A stretch of DNA of 64,000 nucleotides from the NCBI GenBank assembly GCA_019022495.1, contig JAFEKR010000002.1:1302001-1366000 (forward strand). The letters are read 5' to 3'. This DNA is from Epichloe hybrida. Its lineage: Eukaryota > Ascomycota > Sordariomycetes > Hypocreales > Clavicipitaceae. The position numbers and the translations under genes were made by a program. The notes beneath the pieces are model-generated. The model worked only from the letters and a program-made list of their open reading frames with translations. It was not told the origin of the DNA and searched no databases. This document shows positions 15,001 through 25,728 of this stretch, in pieces. Position 1 is the first letter of the stretch; each line of letters starts with the position of its first letter.

Positions 15001-17655
15001 ATGCCTTCCAAGGAGCGTGATGTTGACGTCAATTCTGGCGCCGACGAGGCGCCACGCGACAAGCAACGACGATCTAAATCAGAACGGAAACCAGACGGAG
15101 AGAGGGACCGGGACAGAGACGGGGACGGGGACAGGAATCGTGAACACCGACACAGGCCATCCAAAACCTCTTCATCACGCAGCAAGCTTGGGGTTGAAGG
15201 CAGTGAGACCTCCACTAGGCGCCATAATAGGAGAGACAAGGATAGAGACCGCGACAAAGACAGGCACAGACACAGGGGGAGGGACATGGAGGGGGGCAAG
15301 CATGAATCGAGGGATAAGCACGGCTCAGTGAGCGATTTGACAGCAAACATGTCCAAGACCTCGCTGGACAAGCAGCGCATATCGATGCCGTACCCAACCT
15401 TCAGTAAAGCCCACAGTAAAGAGGCCGTCGTGAGCCGCGAGGAATTGGGTGGTCAGCGGCAGTGTGCTCCACTAACTCCTGAGCCTACGGATGTCGGCGA
15501 TGAAGCGCAAAGGTCCAAATCGACCGAATTGCCTCGAAAACCGTCGACGTCGACGAGAAGCGATAGACCACCGACTCCCCCCGATACGGACCTATCTGCC
15601 GCTAAGACAAGGGGCTCAGACGGCAATAAAGACTCTGATACTGCTCGTGCCAAATCCGCAGTGTCGGGCACGGCTCGATCAGCGTCTCGTACTGACGAAA
15701 GATCGAAAGTCAGCAGAAGATCTGCCTCGTCAAGTCAAGCAACTTATGTCAAAGCTCGGGACCACAAGTCTCATGAGAAACTTCGCTCATCTGGCTCAGT
15801 GAGATCCAGCTCATCACGGCACTCGGTCAAACGCTTAGACTCGACTCGAAGTAGCTCAAAGAAGATGGACTCGCGGGATGGGGCTTCTTCGCCATCGAGT
15901 GCCCTGGATTCGTCCCCGCGGACGCCCACACAGACCGCCAAATTCCCACCGCACGTCTACGAAGGAAGCAAAGACGGATCTACGCCCGACTTTGGAGACA
16001 ATGAATCCAGATTTGCTTCCAAGACGGCAACTCCAGCTTCCATGACATGCGGTCCGCCTCCGCCCCCACCGCCTCCGCCCCCACCAGCAGTCGATATTCA
16101 CGACATACCACGAGTCGACTATCTCTTGCAGAATGGCGGTCTTTCATACCCTGTTCCGCGAAATTTTCTATCAGTTCTACCTTTGCAGAATGGAGCTCGT
16201 CCGCTGAATCCCCCCTTGACCGGTGCAGATACGCTATTCTCACCCTTCTTCAACCTGCTCGACCAGTACTCCAATGTTCTGTCAAGGCAAGGATCCATCG
16301 CAGTGGCAACGGGCCATCGGTCAGTAGCCCGACGTCTCTTGGACCGACTTGAAAATGTATTTTCTCGGGATCTCCCACCACACGGCTGCGCGTGTGTCAT
16401 GTGTGATCAGTCTCACGAGATCCACAAAGGCTTGACATGGGGAGACGTTCTCGAATGGGTTAGTGGACGGATTGAGCTTCCATCGTGGCCACCTTTTAAC
16501 TTGGCTGAGATTGGCACGAAAGCTGCCGAAGTATCGGCTGAAGTTCCTCCTCGACCTGCGTCACCTGTCAAGATGGACCCGGATATCGCCGAAGAGTTTC
16601 GGGAACATTATCTTCGCCAATCCAAAAAGGTCCGGTCCGCTGTCGACAGGTGGCTCAACAATACTGGCGAGACTCCAGTGCCTCCCCCGCAGGATGTCGA
16701 CGACGAGACGCTCACGTTTGCCATTATGACAAACATGGAGGCCGATGACCGTCCGTTCTTCAACGCACTCCTTTCTGGATCCAGAGAACTCAAACCAGCA
16801 ACAAGAGCCCCAACGCCGGTGCACCGACCACGTCATGACTTCATCATCAAGTCGGGGCTTTCGCTTCAGCGTCTCTACCGCCTGCAGCAAGTTCCTCGAG
16901 ACGCCGAGAGTGCCAGTTATCTTGTAAAGAACCCACATACTCATGATCTTCTTGTGACAATCTCCAATATAAACAGCTCCGAGTGGGAGATTTTGACATC
17001 TGGTCGTTTTGATGGCTTCCTTTGGTCAGGGGCCGACGCAGACGAGGTGATGTCGGGGCTCGAATCACGCGTTGAAACCCCATTCGGCCACCGATCCTCA
17101 ACGAGCCCCTTGCCCAGGGGAGCCTCGGCCATGAGCTCAAGAAATACCACGCCATTCTCACCATACTCACGAGGCGCCACGCCAGCCTCGTTTGTCAGCC
17201 TCGCGTCATCCGGCACACAGGGGGGCAACCGACAACCCGTGTCCAACGATGAGGAAATGGAGATGGCGGCCATTGCGGAGATAGAACGGGAGATTTATAC
17301 AGGGATGGAGAGTCTCGAAGATGCATTTGAGAAACTGCACCAAAAGGCCGAAGTGGTTCGAACGGCCTTGCGACAACGCGGTGCCGGCTTAATGCAGAAC
17401 CTCCAAAGCCGTCGACGCATTGACGTCCTTCCCGCACCCGGGTCCGGCAATTCACAGCAATCTGGGTACGAACGACCAGCTTGGGCTGCCGGCAGCGATG
17501 CCGAACCTGGGAGCGATGATGATTGGGGGCTGGACGACATGGACATCATGCCTGACGACTCGGCGAGTAATATCAGTAGCTCAAGACATCGACGGCCCAA
17601 ACGCCGCACCGAACGCCGCACGCCAGCACCCATTGAAGAGGATGAGGAAGAGTGA
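15001..17655 (+). CDS. Large intronless protein, unknown function
   Basis: A single uninterrupted frame of 884 residues. Residues 1 to about 345 are low-complexity and highly charged (Arg/Asp/Lys/Ser), typical of disordered, often nuclear, proteins. A run of about 11 prolines near residues 350-363 precedes a folded-looking middle region (about 365-680). That region has a Cys-rich patch (HGCACVMCDQSHEIHKG, about 460-476), a Trp-rich segment, and a region from about 610 with scattered aromatic residues. A second disordered stretch and a helical segment (about 750-800) lead to an acidic C-terminus. CAC..MC..H could bind a metal, but this is weak. I do not recognise the family. Good codon balance across the whole length and a single start support a real gene. 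Confidence 0.85.
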   Translation: MPSKERDVDVNSGADEAPRDKQRRSKSERKPDGERDRDRDGDGDRNREHRHRPSKTSSSRSKLGVEGSETSTRRHNRRDKDRDRDKDRHRHRGRDMEGGKHESRDKHGSVSDLTANMSKTSLDKQRISMPYPTFSKAHSKEAVVSREELGGQRQCAPLTPEPTDVGDEAQRSKSTELPRKPSTSTRSDRPPTPPDTDLSAAKTRGSDGNKDSDTARAKSAVSGTARSASRTDERSKVSRRSASSSQATYVKARDHKSHEKLRSSGSVRSSSSRHSVKRLDSTRSSSKKMDSRDGASSPSSALDSSPRTPTQTAKFPPHVYEGSKDGSTPDFGDNESRFASKTATPASMTCGPPPPPPPPPPPAVDIHDIPRVDYLLQNGGLSYPVPRNFLSVLPLQNGARPLNPPLTGADTLFSPFFNLLDQYSNVLSRQGSIAVATGHRSVARRLLDRLENVFSRDLPPHGCACVMCDQSHEIHKGLTWGDVLEWVSGRIELPSWPPFNLAEIGTKAAEVSAEVPPRPASPVKMDPDIAEEFREHYLRQSKKVRSAVDRWLNNTGETPVPPPQDVDDETLTFAIMTNMEADDRPFFNALLSGSRELKPATRAPTPVHRPRHDFIIKSGLSLQRLYRLQQVPRDAESASYLVKNPHTHDLLVTISNINSSEWEILTSGRFDGFLWSGADADEVMSGLESRVETPFGHRSSTSPLPRGASAMSSRNTTPFSPYSRGATPASFVSLASSGTQGGNRQPVSNDEEMEMAAIAEIEREIYTGMESLEDAFEKLHQKAEVVRTALRQRGAGLMQNLQSRRRIDVLPAPGSGNSQQSGYERPAWAAGSDAEPGSDDDWGLDDMDIMPDDSASNISSSRHRRPKRRTERRTPAPIEEDEEE

Positions 17656-18454
17656 TCTGCATCACCAGCAAGTCAGTTTCATTGAGAAGGGGGGGGGCTT
17701 CCGCCCACTAGTTTGACCGCTAATTTTCTGATTTCATTCGAATTGCTTTCAAGTTTCCCCTTGAGAAGAATAACCACTACAGCACTGTTACCTAGGAGGT
17801 GACGACAGGAACTCGCCAGCAGAAAGGAAACACACAAACATAATCCCGCTCAAGATTGAATGACGAATAGTGTCATGCATGAAAAGAACGAAGGAACGGA
17901 ATCTCTAGTGTCTAGTATGTCGGATGCCCTGTTTGAGAAGGAATTGACCAAGTTTTGCATGTATGGAACGTCTTGGTTGGATGAAGGGGTCACTGTGTCA
18001 AATCGGGAACAATGGTCAGTCGGGACGCAGTATGCTGTGCTAGCATGGTTCTTCGCTTGGGGGCATGATAAGGGGGCGAGATGTAGGAAAGATGCATGGT
18101 TGGGCGTTGATAGCATAATGACGACGAACGTTTACTTGCTTTGGTGCATTTTGCCTGCGGGTCACGGGTTGATTTGGTGGAGAGGTACTCGAGTTTTTTT
18201 TTTTTTTTTTTCTTTCTGCGAATATCCATGATTGCCTTGCCTATCCGCTGTGTGTGCTTTCCTTTTCGGCAGTCGCTTGTTGTTCCCGGGACTAACCAGC
18301 TACTTACTGTATGCTCAACAGTTCCATCGGCCTGAGATACCACCGCCTGCAAAACAAAGAGTAGCGCATATCCTCCCCTCATTCAGTAACCGCGGGGTAT
18401 GTCGATCAAAAGCACAGACGGTGGGGGAGGGGCAATCCTATTCAGATCTACATT
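17656..18454. other. Intergenic between convergent genes
   Basis: About 800 bases between the 3' ends of two convergent genes. Frames here are short and carry a T-run (about 18196-18210). No gene is supported; probably the two 3' untranslated regions. Confidence 0.55.
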
Positions 18455-19978
18455 CTAATGCGTCCTCGGCCCACTCTTGACAAGCTTCACCACATTATCA
18501 AGGTAGCCCTCCGCGCCGCCATACTGGCTCAGTATCCCATCCACGTCCATATCGGGAACAGAGCCTTTCCTCGTGCGGCCGAGAATGCCCGTGTTCCGCG
18601 TGCTGGGGATACGCAACATTTCCGTCTCGACTTGCCAGCCGCAGTCCTCGGCGATGCAGGACACCCAGTCGACTAGGGAGGCATATGTTGATCGGGGCTT
18701 GGTTTTGTCCCTGGGTGGTTGGGCGCGGAACTTGTCGCCCGTGAGGTTGTGGCTGCAGCAGGGGATCATGAGAAACGGGCACTGGGAGAGGGCGCCGAGG
18801 ATGGGGGTCCAGGGCGTGAGCTCGTCGGCGTGGTTGGACACGATAAATGTGCCGGGCTTGAAGGCGCCGTTGTGGATTTTGGCAGAGTCCATTGTAAACT
18901 GCCTTTTATTGGTGGGACCATCTGGGTTCGCAGACGACACGGTAACGATTGGCAAGAGGAGCTTCTCTTCGAGGGAGCGGCCCGTGGGAGAGTGGCTCGA
19001 CGGCATGGTGTAGTTGGCCCACGATTTGCGGGCGCGCGCGTCGAAGCCCCATCCCTCGTAGCCTTCTTGCTTCAGGAGGTATACGAGGAGTCCGTTGCCG
19101 CAGCCGATGTCGACGAAGCCGGGGAACGGGCCGCCGTGGTACATGTCTGTCCAGAGCTCTATGAGGAAGGCTGCGATGCCGAGGTCCTCGAAGACGTGCT
19201 TGCCGGGGTCGGTGGCCTCTGCCCAGGTTTCCACGAGGCGGCGGGCGTATTTGCTCTTGAGCTGGCGGTAGCGGTCTTGGAACCTTGCTTGGGGAATGAC
19301 GATGTCGTGGTGCACCCGCTTTACGTAGCCCCGTGAGGATCCTTGGCCGTGTTTGTGGAGGATTTCCAGGAGATGGTAGGCCACGCGGCCGAGTTTGGGA
19401 TCCCGCAGCTCGCCTTGTGCGCCGCCGAGGAAATGTACTGATATCGTGCCGGTGCCGGAAAGGGAGTCCCATCGGTGGAGGTGCGCGATGCCCCGGACTT
19501 TGGGGTGGTAGAAGGGGAGTTCGTGTGTCGAAGGTGCGTGGGGGGCGTATATGACTAGTGTTGTTGTGACTGATGTTTCCGAGTCTTGGGCACGATGGTA
19601 CGTGCAGGTCTGGTTGAGAGGCTTGTCCCGTTTTTCACTTCTTGGTATTAGTTTGCGGACGAGGGTGCGTTGTGTCTTCATGTTGGCGATGTTTCGGCAG
19701 ATGGGCTGATCGTTCTCGGATATGACGGGGACGGGGAGGCCATCGTCGGCAGAGTCCTCCTGGGGCTCGTGGCTGTACAGGATGTCTGCGCGATACAGCC
19801 AAGTGGAGTTGAGATTGGGGTTGTGTATCATGTTCATCATGATGCTGTAAAACACTTCGGGGCTGAAGGTACAGCCATGGCTCAGGAAGGGGACCCAGAC
19901 ATCATCATCATGGTCTGAGGTCACATCTTGGAAGAATGGAGGTGTCGAGGCCGGGAGCTCATGAGGCTCAAAAGGCAT
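18455..19978 (-). CDS. TRM44: tRNA (uracil-2'-O)-methyltransferase Trm44
   Basis: An uninterrupted frame of 507 residues. The S-adenosylmethionine (SAM)-binding motif FVDIGCGNGLLVYLL (about 269-283), the following GWGFDARARKSW, and the downstream HADELTPW and PCCSHNLTG motifs are those of the Trm44 family, which methylates the 2'-hydroxyl of U44 in serine tRNAs using SAM. The N-terminal half carries FSPEVF and a Trp-rich segment usual for fungal members. The length is close to that of filamentous-fungal homologues. A cytosolic site is inferred from the absence of a signal or transit peptide. The start at 19978 is the first ATG. The gene converges on the 884-residue gene. Confidence 0.92.
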   Translation of the reverse strand: MPFEPHELPASTPPFFQDVTSDHDDDVWVPFLSHGCTFSPEVFYSIMMNMIHNPNLNSTWLYRADILYSHEPQEDSADDGLPVPVISENDQPICRNIANMKTQRTLVRKLIPRSEKRDKPLNQTCTYHRAQDSETSVTTTLVIYAPHAPSTHELPFYHPKVRGIAHLHRWDSLSGTGTISVHFLGGAQGELRDPKLGRVAYHLLEILHKHGQGSSRGYVKRVHHDIVIPQARFQDRYRQLKSKYARRLVETWAEATDPGKHVFEDLGIAAFLIELWTDMYHGGPFPGFVDIGCGNGLLVYLLKQEGYEGWGFDARARKSWANYTMPSSHSPTGRSLEEKLLLPIVTVSSANPDGPTNKRQFTMDSAKIHNGAFKPGTFIVSNHADELTPWTPILGALSQCPFLMIPCCSHNLTGDKFRAQPPRDKTKPRSTYASLVDWVSCIAEDCGWQVETEMLRIPSTRNTGILGRTRKGSVPDMDVDGILSQYGGAEGYLDNVVKLVKSGPRTH

Positions 19979-21151
19979 GATGTGGGTGAGGATGAGATGC
20001 AGCTTCAGGTGCCTCCTGGGTCGGTATCCGAGTCGAACTAATTCCTTCCGTCCAGCAACACCGCCTTGCTTGTGAGCACAGTCCAGGACCTGGGGTCAGA
20101 GCATCGCAAGCATCGCAGCTGGGTCGGGTTTTGGATTGAATTCGACCCAACCTCCAACATTTGGCGCCGAGCATGAAATTTCGGATCCGCGCCAATTTGG
20201 CGGGGCAGAACGTTTCGACTCACCAACTTGCAAGGAAGGCACGAGGGGCACCGGCCATGACCGCGGAGATGTCACCAGACGGAACTCCAACGAGGCTAAT
20301 AATAAATAATACTAAACCGCCGCCATTGGCGGCACTGATGGAGTGGCGCGTGCATCGCACATTAAATAAGCAAGTACATACGGATTAGTCGCATGCACTC
20401 AACTTATGTGTACGGACTACAGTACGGACTATAGTACGGAGTACTGGCCGTCCGGTGTTATCTTCCCGGCCAACCACAAACAGTATCGGCTGGCTCGCTG
20501 GTCAGCAGTGAGTTGTTTTTGAGGCCGGCCTCGTCTTGTTGGTCCCTCTCAAACAAAAAAAACGCGAGGAAATTCGGGTAATTCGGGAAATTCGGGGGGG
20601 CCGCCGGGTCGAGGACCTTCTCTCGCCTTCCCTTCGCCTTACCGACGACCCGTGCTGTCACCTGAAATGTCAGGCACCACAACTCAAGCTCGCTCGCGGC
20701 CGCCAGCGGCTGCGGCGGGGCAATTTGGCCACCGCTCGCTCCTGGCCACACTGCACAGTGCGTGCGCACACTATACGGATTACGCACCACCTGGCTTTCG
20801 TCTGGTGGCTGGCTGGCTGGCTGCACCTCGAACGCTTTTAAAGTGCTACCATTTTCTCCGTCTCCCCACTCCCTCTCCTTCATCACGTCAACTACCACAC
20901 AATCCGGCCTCCTGTCGCAAACGCCATCACAGCTTTCGCCTCTCTCCACGTGCATCTACAGTCTCACTTCGCGAGAAGCAACCGTACTTGGCTCATCACC
21001 AATCCTACCGTCACTTCGCGTTCCTACGAAACCGTCAGCAACAAACTCCCCCTCAAAGCGGGACACCTTTCTTTCCGGCCCTTCGCTGCCACACCTTCCT
21101 CCTTTTTGACAACAACCCATTTCCCAAAGTCACCCCTCAACGTCCGAGTTT
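19979..21151. other. Divergent promoter region, TRM44 / eIF1
   Basis: About 1.17 kb separating two divergent genes. It holds a TACGGAGTAC motif at 20435-20444 preceded by two related TACGGACTA copies, and a long C/T-rich stretch (about 20840-21150) that is likely the eIF1 promoter and 5' leader. No gene is supported. Confidence 0.55.
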
Positions 21152-21876
21152 ATGTCCATCGAAAATCTTAAGACCTTTGGTACGCTTATGTCCTCCCATC
21201 ATCGCCTCGGTGTTAGAAAAGTATCGCGTTCAGCTTGTTTGTTCTTTTTTTTTTTTTTTTTTTTTTGGGGGAGCGGGGGGGCTGGGTCCCACCCTTCAGA
21301 ATGCGGGCATCGTCATACCTCGAATACTAATCCTTCATTAGATCCCTTCGCCGAGGCTGACGAAGACACGGGCGAGACCAAGCAGGCGCAGAACCACATA
21401 CACATACGTATTCAGCGTTCGTGCCACATCCTCCCTTGGCGACCTGCCGCTGTGTGAACAACCCACGTCCTTCGGACACGTGAGCTGGAGATCATCAGCG
21501 GCATCTCGGTCCTCGGAACTATAGTGCTGACCTCTTCTATAGAGCGTAATGGACGTAAGACTTTGACCACTGTCCAGGGTCTCCCGAAGAAATTTGACCA
21601 GAAGAAGATTCTCAAGGTCATCAAGAAGAAATTTGGTAGGTGATTCATCTTTGCCCTATTGACTGCCCTACCTGTCCGTAGCTGGCTAATATAACGACTC
21701 ATCTCAACTAACCATGTCTTTTCTCAGCTTGCAATGGCACCATTGTCAACGACACTGAAATGGGCGAGGTGATCCAGCTCCAGGGTGATCAGCGCAAAGA
21801 CGTTCAGGAATTTCTCACCGACAAGAAGGAGGGACTTGAGCTAGACGCCAAAACCATCAAGGTCCACGGTTTCTAA
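21152..21876 (+). CDS. sui1: Translation initiation factor eIF1 (SUI1)
   Basis: Four exons (21152-21179, 21342-21416, 21543-21635, 21728-21876) give 114 residues, the size expected for eIF1. The factor binds the 40S subunit near the P site and enforces accurate AUG selection during scanning. The SUI1 domain (about 27-110) is intact: the spliced core IQQRNGRKTLTTVQGLP, then FDQKKILK, ACNGTIV and GEVIQLQGDQR, ending in KVHGF. Splice phases restore IQQRNGRK only if exon 2 ends at 21416 and exon 3 starts at 21543. The first intron (21180-21341) contains a run of 22 T followed by a G-rich stretch. The gene is the only one of the six-frame reading that matches this family here, and nothing is missing. 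Confidence 0.96.
21245..21266. repeat. T22 homopolymer in eIF1 intron 1
   Basis: Twenty-two consecutive T residues followed by a G-rich run, inside the first intron of the eIF1 gene. Possibly length-variable between strains or error-prone in assembly. Confidence 0.8.
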
Positions 21877-23078
21877 GCCTGCAATGCGCCGTTGTCCTGT
21901 CGGCGGTTCGGTCACCAAGGAGGTGCCCATCCACTGACGTAGAGGACGGTTTGGGACGAAATTGTTCCCCGCGTATTGCGACTCTTCCCAGATGTATCGA
22001 TATTCAGGGGCTCAATTCTGCTCCAATCACGCTCCAGGCCGACGGCCATTCTTATTCACCGATACGTGAGATTTTATTTTGATTTGGTGGTAGCAAACCT
22101 CGATTGAGAAAGTCATGCATGGCCTGCACTCGGTCGCGGCAGGTGGGAAGGGCCGGCAAGTTTCTGCTTTGTCAGTTCCAAGTATGAGTAAAGCCACAGG
22201 TCGGGTGTTTGGCATGGCTTGTCAGTCGTCGCTCTTTGATTTTGCTTCATTAGACAAGCCCTGCTGTAGTCTAGGGCAACAAGGCAAAATGGAAATTCGA
22301 TTTATTCTCCAAAGTTTCAAAGAGGCCCAGGACGGGTCAAACGTGGACCAATTTGAACCTTGAGCGACGTATGCAATGAGCAAGGTGAAGCAAATTTGGG
22401 GAATAAGTTTGAGACTTGGCAGTTCCCGTGAGACATGCACCAAAAAGCCATGATAATGTCGGGGTTTTTTTTGCCCCCGCCAAACAGTATCGGAGCCGGT
22501 GCCAACGTTTGCATTCATTGATTCCAATCGAGATCCCCAGCATCGTAGCGCCAGGCGATAGTACAATGCCCCCCCCCCCCCCCCGAATTATTTTTACAAA
22601 TCTTCATGCCCCAGTCTTTTGTTCCTCTCTAACAGCTGCAATCAGCTGTAAGTAAGTATTACTATTATTAGCAAGATACAAGGAAAGTACATAGGGTATT
22701 GAGCGCTACCAAAAGATACGTGATTTTCTTTGTAAATCGTCTGTAAATCAAGGTACCTATTGCTTCTGGCGCCTGACTCCTTCATTTCCCAGCTAATATC
22801 TGATTCGCCCAATTACCCCGTCGTGTAGATTTGTAAAATAATTCAGGGTTGTATTGTATGAATGATGCAAGATGACCTTGGTAAACTAAAATATGGGGTA
22901 TAGAAGTACTTTGTTCGCAAAACGCCGCCAAGAAATACAACGTGCTTAGTGTGAATCACAGGTCTGCCTCGGCTGAGCATGAGAGCAAAGAGCTCTTGGT
23001 AGTGTTCCGTCCATCCCGAGCACCATTCGTTCATTCCCACGAGTCTTGTCGCGCCCCTTTGTTCAACGTTGCGGGCTT
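21877..23078. other. Intergenic between convergent genes
   Basis: About 1.2 kb between the 3' ends of eIF1 and EOS1. It contains a run of about 16 C near 22569-22584. No gene is supported. Confidence 0.55.
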
Positions 23079-24299
23079 TCAAAGCTCGGCTCGTTCGATG
23101 GAGCGCTTGATCTGAGCTAGCGTGGTGTATGTATCGGTCCAGAGCTTCCGAGTTCGTCCGACCAGCGGTATTGCGGGATAATTCTGTTGAAACGAGTGCA
23201 TGTGTACCAGCAGGGTGACCATGCTGATGTAGCTTGCTATGGAAAAGACGTTGATGGAAGTGGATGTTTCTTTGCGTATGTTGATTTTCTGATGCGTGAT
23301 GTGATAGCTCACGGTCAAGGTCTATTACCGGACGAGACGAATTGTTAGCCCGGGGGGGGGGGGAATAGGACGATTGTGGTGAGTGGTCCCTTGGGAGCCC
23401 AACGTACAGTTGCCATGCCAATCCACCCAGGGAGCATTAATCTTGGATCTTCGAAGCCGCCGGCCAGGGAGAGCACCGTCATAGTGAGGTACGCATTGAC
23501 GGCATTGATGGTCAGGAGGCGGACGATGGTCGCCTGAGGAGTATAGTGGATAAGCCTGTGTGTGCGAAGAAGTTGGTCAGCTTTGGTGGTGTGGAAGGTG
23601 CAACGCCCAAAAAAAACAAAAAAAACCAAAACCGCATGCGACTGACCATCGGGACATGAGGCAATCAGTGAAGAAGAAGGCGAGGTAGCCGCACGCAAAG
23701 CTCTGTTTGGACGAGTTAGTTGCCATTAGGATGCTGTGGGCGATCCAGATCCAGTTGGGCGGCGGCAGAGGAACACTCGGACGAACCCATATTGTAGCCA
23801 GCGCACCTTCGGTAAGGGCAAAAGGAAGCGCATCATCATCATCGCTGGTGTGTGGGCGGCCGTCCTCGTCCCGGGGGCCTCGCACGACCAAGACCCTTTC
23901 GGGGCCGGGAAGAATGCTCAGGACAAGCTGCAGGGCGCATGGCAATCCCCACCAGAGCGCGGGGGCAATGGAAAGCAGGCGGAAGGCGAAGAGGTACGGG
24001 TGCCATTGGGGATTGACGTTCAAGACGACGGCGACTCGGGGCTGGAGAATGGACGGGCGGACGGGCGGCGGGGAGCGAGAGCCGGACGAGGAGGTTGCAT
24101 TTGCATGGTGATGGCTCTGGCTCTGGCTCCGGCTGCGTTTGTGATTGCGGGCGGCGTGGGCATCGTGGGCATCGTAGAGGTTGTCTCGCGGGGGAGGTAT
24201 GTTGGAGGTGGAGAACGAGGTCGTGAGCGGAGGGAAGTCGGCGGACGATGAAGAAGCGATGCTCGACGAGGCCCGGCGATCAGAACGGGCCATCGCCAT
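23079..24299 (-). CDS. EOS1: N-glycosylation protein EOS1
   Basis: Three exons on the minus strand (24299-23647, 23555-23408, 23321-23079) give 347 residues. Joined exons read CGYLAFFFTDCLMSRW, then LIHYTPQATIVRLL, then SYHITHQKINIRKE, a continuous match to the fungal EOS1 family, an ER membrane protein needed for N-glycosylation and oxidative-stress tolerance in yeast. The N-terminal 80 or so residues are disordered and Ser/His/Arg-rich. Four to five hydrophobic segments follow (about 100-125, 160-180, 192-215, 232-262, 290-312). Intron 1 (23646-23556) and intron 2 (23407-23322) have GT...AG ends; intron 2 contains a C-run. The family assignment is strong; the biochemical activity of EOS1 itself is not established. 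Confidence 0.9.
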
Positions 24300-25728
24300 T
24301 GCACGCCGTCAGGCCATTGGGGGGGGGGGGGAGGGGACGTTTCGTGTTTGAGTATGTCGGATTCGGAAGGCGGGTGGTGTTTTGGTTCGAGGTAAGACAG
24401 GCTTTTGGAGAGAGGAGAGAGGAGAGAGGTTGAAGGACTCGGTGGATGATAAGGAACAGAAGTTGGAAAGGTCAGGCTGTCGCAAAAGGGGTCGGTCGGT
24501 CGGTCGGTCGGTCTGCTCTCCAGTTTCAAGGAGGGCAATGACGAGCTCATCACATGTTGCTGCAAACAACAGCAACAGCAGCAACAGCAGCAACACCAAC
24601 ACCAACAGGCGGCGAAAACGAAGATTGTGTGCGCGCACAAATCTGCGGTATGTGTCGAATGCAGTATTTCCTCTTGACGGGTTTGCCTGAAACCCTAGTA
24701 AAAGTTTACTGTCCTTTTTCTTGCATCATCGTGTCCGCCAGCATTGATTGGATCCGGGTGGGCACTAATCCATAATAAGCAGACAGACAGCCGCAAGGGA
24801 ATGGGGACAGGCTTAGTTCCTGGGTTAGGTGAGATGCATGTTTTTGTGCGTGCATGTGGGGCCAAAGCGAGGGTGTCTTCATTGTTCAAAGTTCAACGAC
24901 TTTTTATTTATTGAGGGTGTCGTGTTGGAGAAGACAAGTCTCATTCTGCTTTATTCCCCTGTGGAAGTTGTCCGCATGCCCCTTCTTGCATATGAACGCA
25001 GACATTTACCCTCGTCAGTCGTGGTCGCGTGGTCGCGTTGCACCACCCGACGACCATCCCTGCTTGTTTGCTTCACTCGACCAGGGATTCATCTCGGCAC
25101 CGTGAGCAAACATTTCTCCATCAACGCAAGCAGATAGATGCCCCGGTAGCTGTGTGACTCGCGGCATCTTACTCCCCGATTACCTTGTCAGCCTTATCCG
25201 GACATGGCCGTCATGATGATACATGCCCATTGTCATGTCATGGGTGCGGCATGCTGTTCTTTGATTTCCGTTTGCTCTACTCAAATCATCAGTCCGGGGT
25301 AGTGTGCAGCTCGCCGTCCCCGAAGATTCATCTTCTGTAAGGAGAAGACATGCGCAACGTCGGGGGGCAAGCCGTATATGGGTTCAGCTGTGCCGTGAAT
25401 TATGATGCCAGGATCACTTCCGAGGAAACTACAGGGATTGGGGAACGGAAGAAAAACAGGAATGATGAGCCCGATGTCTCAGGAGCAAGGCAAAATTCTC
25501 CAGAAGTCATGTTCACTATAACTACAAGATACTTAACACTGGCCAGGGTCCTCAAATACCATCGTTGTCAGGGGGGCCTGTATAGTGTGGGCACGCATTT
25601 AATAGTGTTAAAGTCGACAGTTGCACGACCAAAGCATCAGCCGATAAGAATTCATACCCTCGAGTCAATGCCTTTGGCATTCGTTCAGCTGGCTTTTTCA
25701 CACGCTCTCCATCCAACGTAGACCCAAG
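24300..25728. other. Divergent intergenic region
   Basis: About 1.43 kb upstream of both EOS1 (minus) and the coiled-coil gene (plus). It includes a GTCG tetranucleotide repeat (24490-24513) and a CAACAG/CAACAC-rich tract near 24567-24608. Open frames here come from these repeats. No gene is supported. Confidence 0.5.
24490..24513. repeat. GTCG tetranucleotide repeat
   Basis: About six perfect tandem copies of GTCG upstream of EOS1. Confidence 0.85.
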
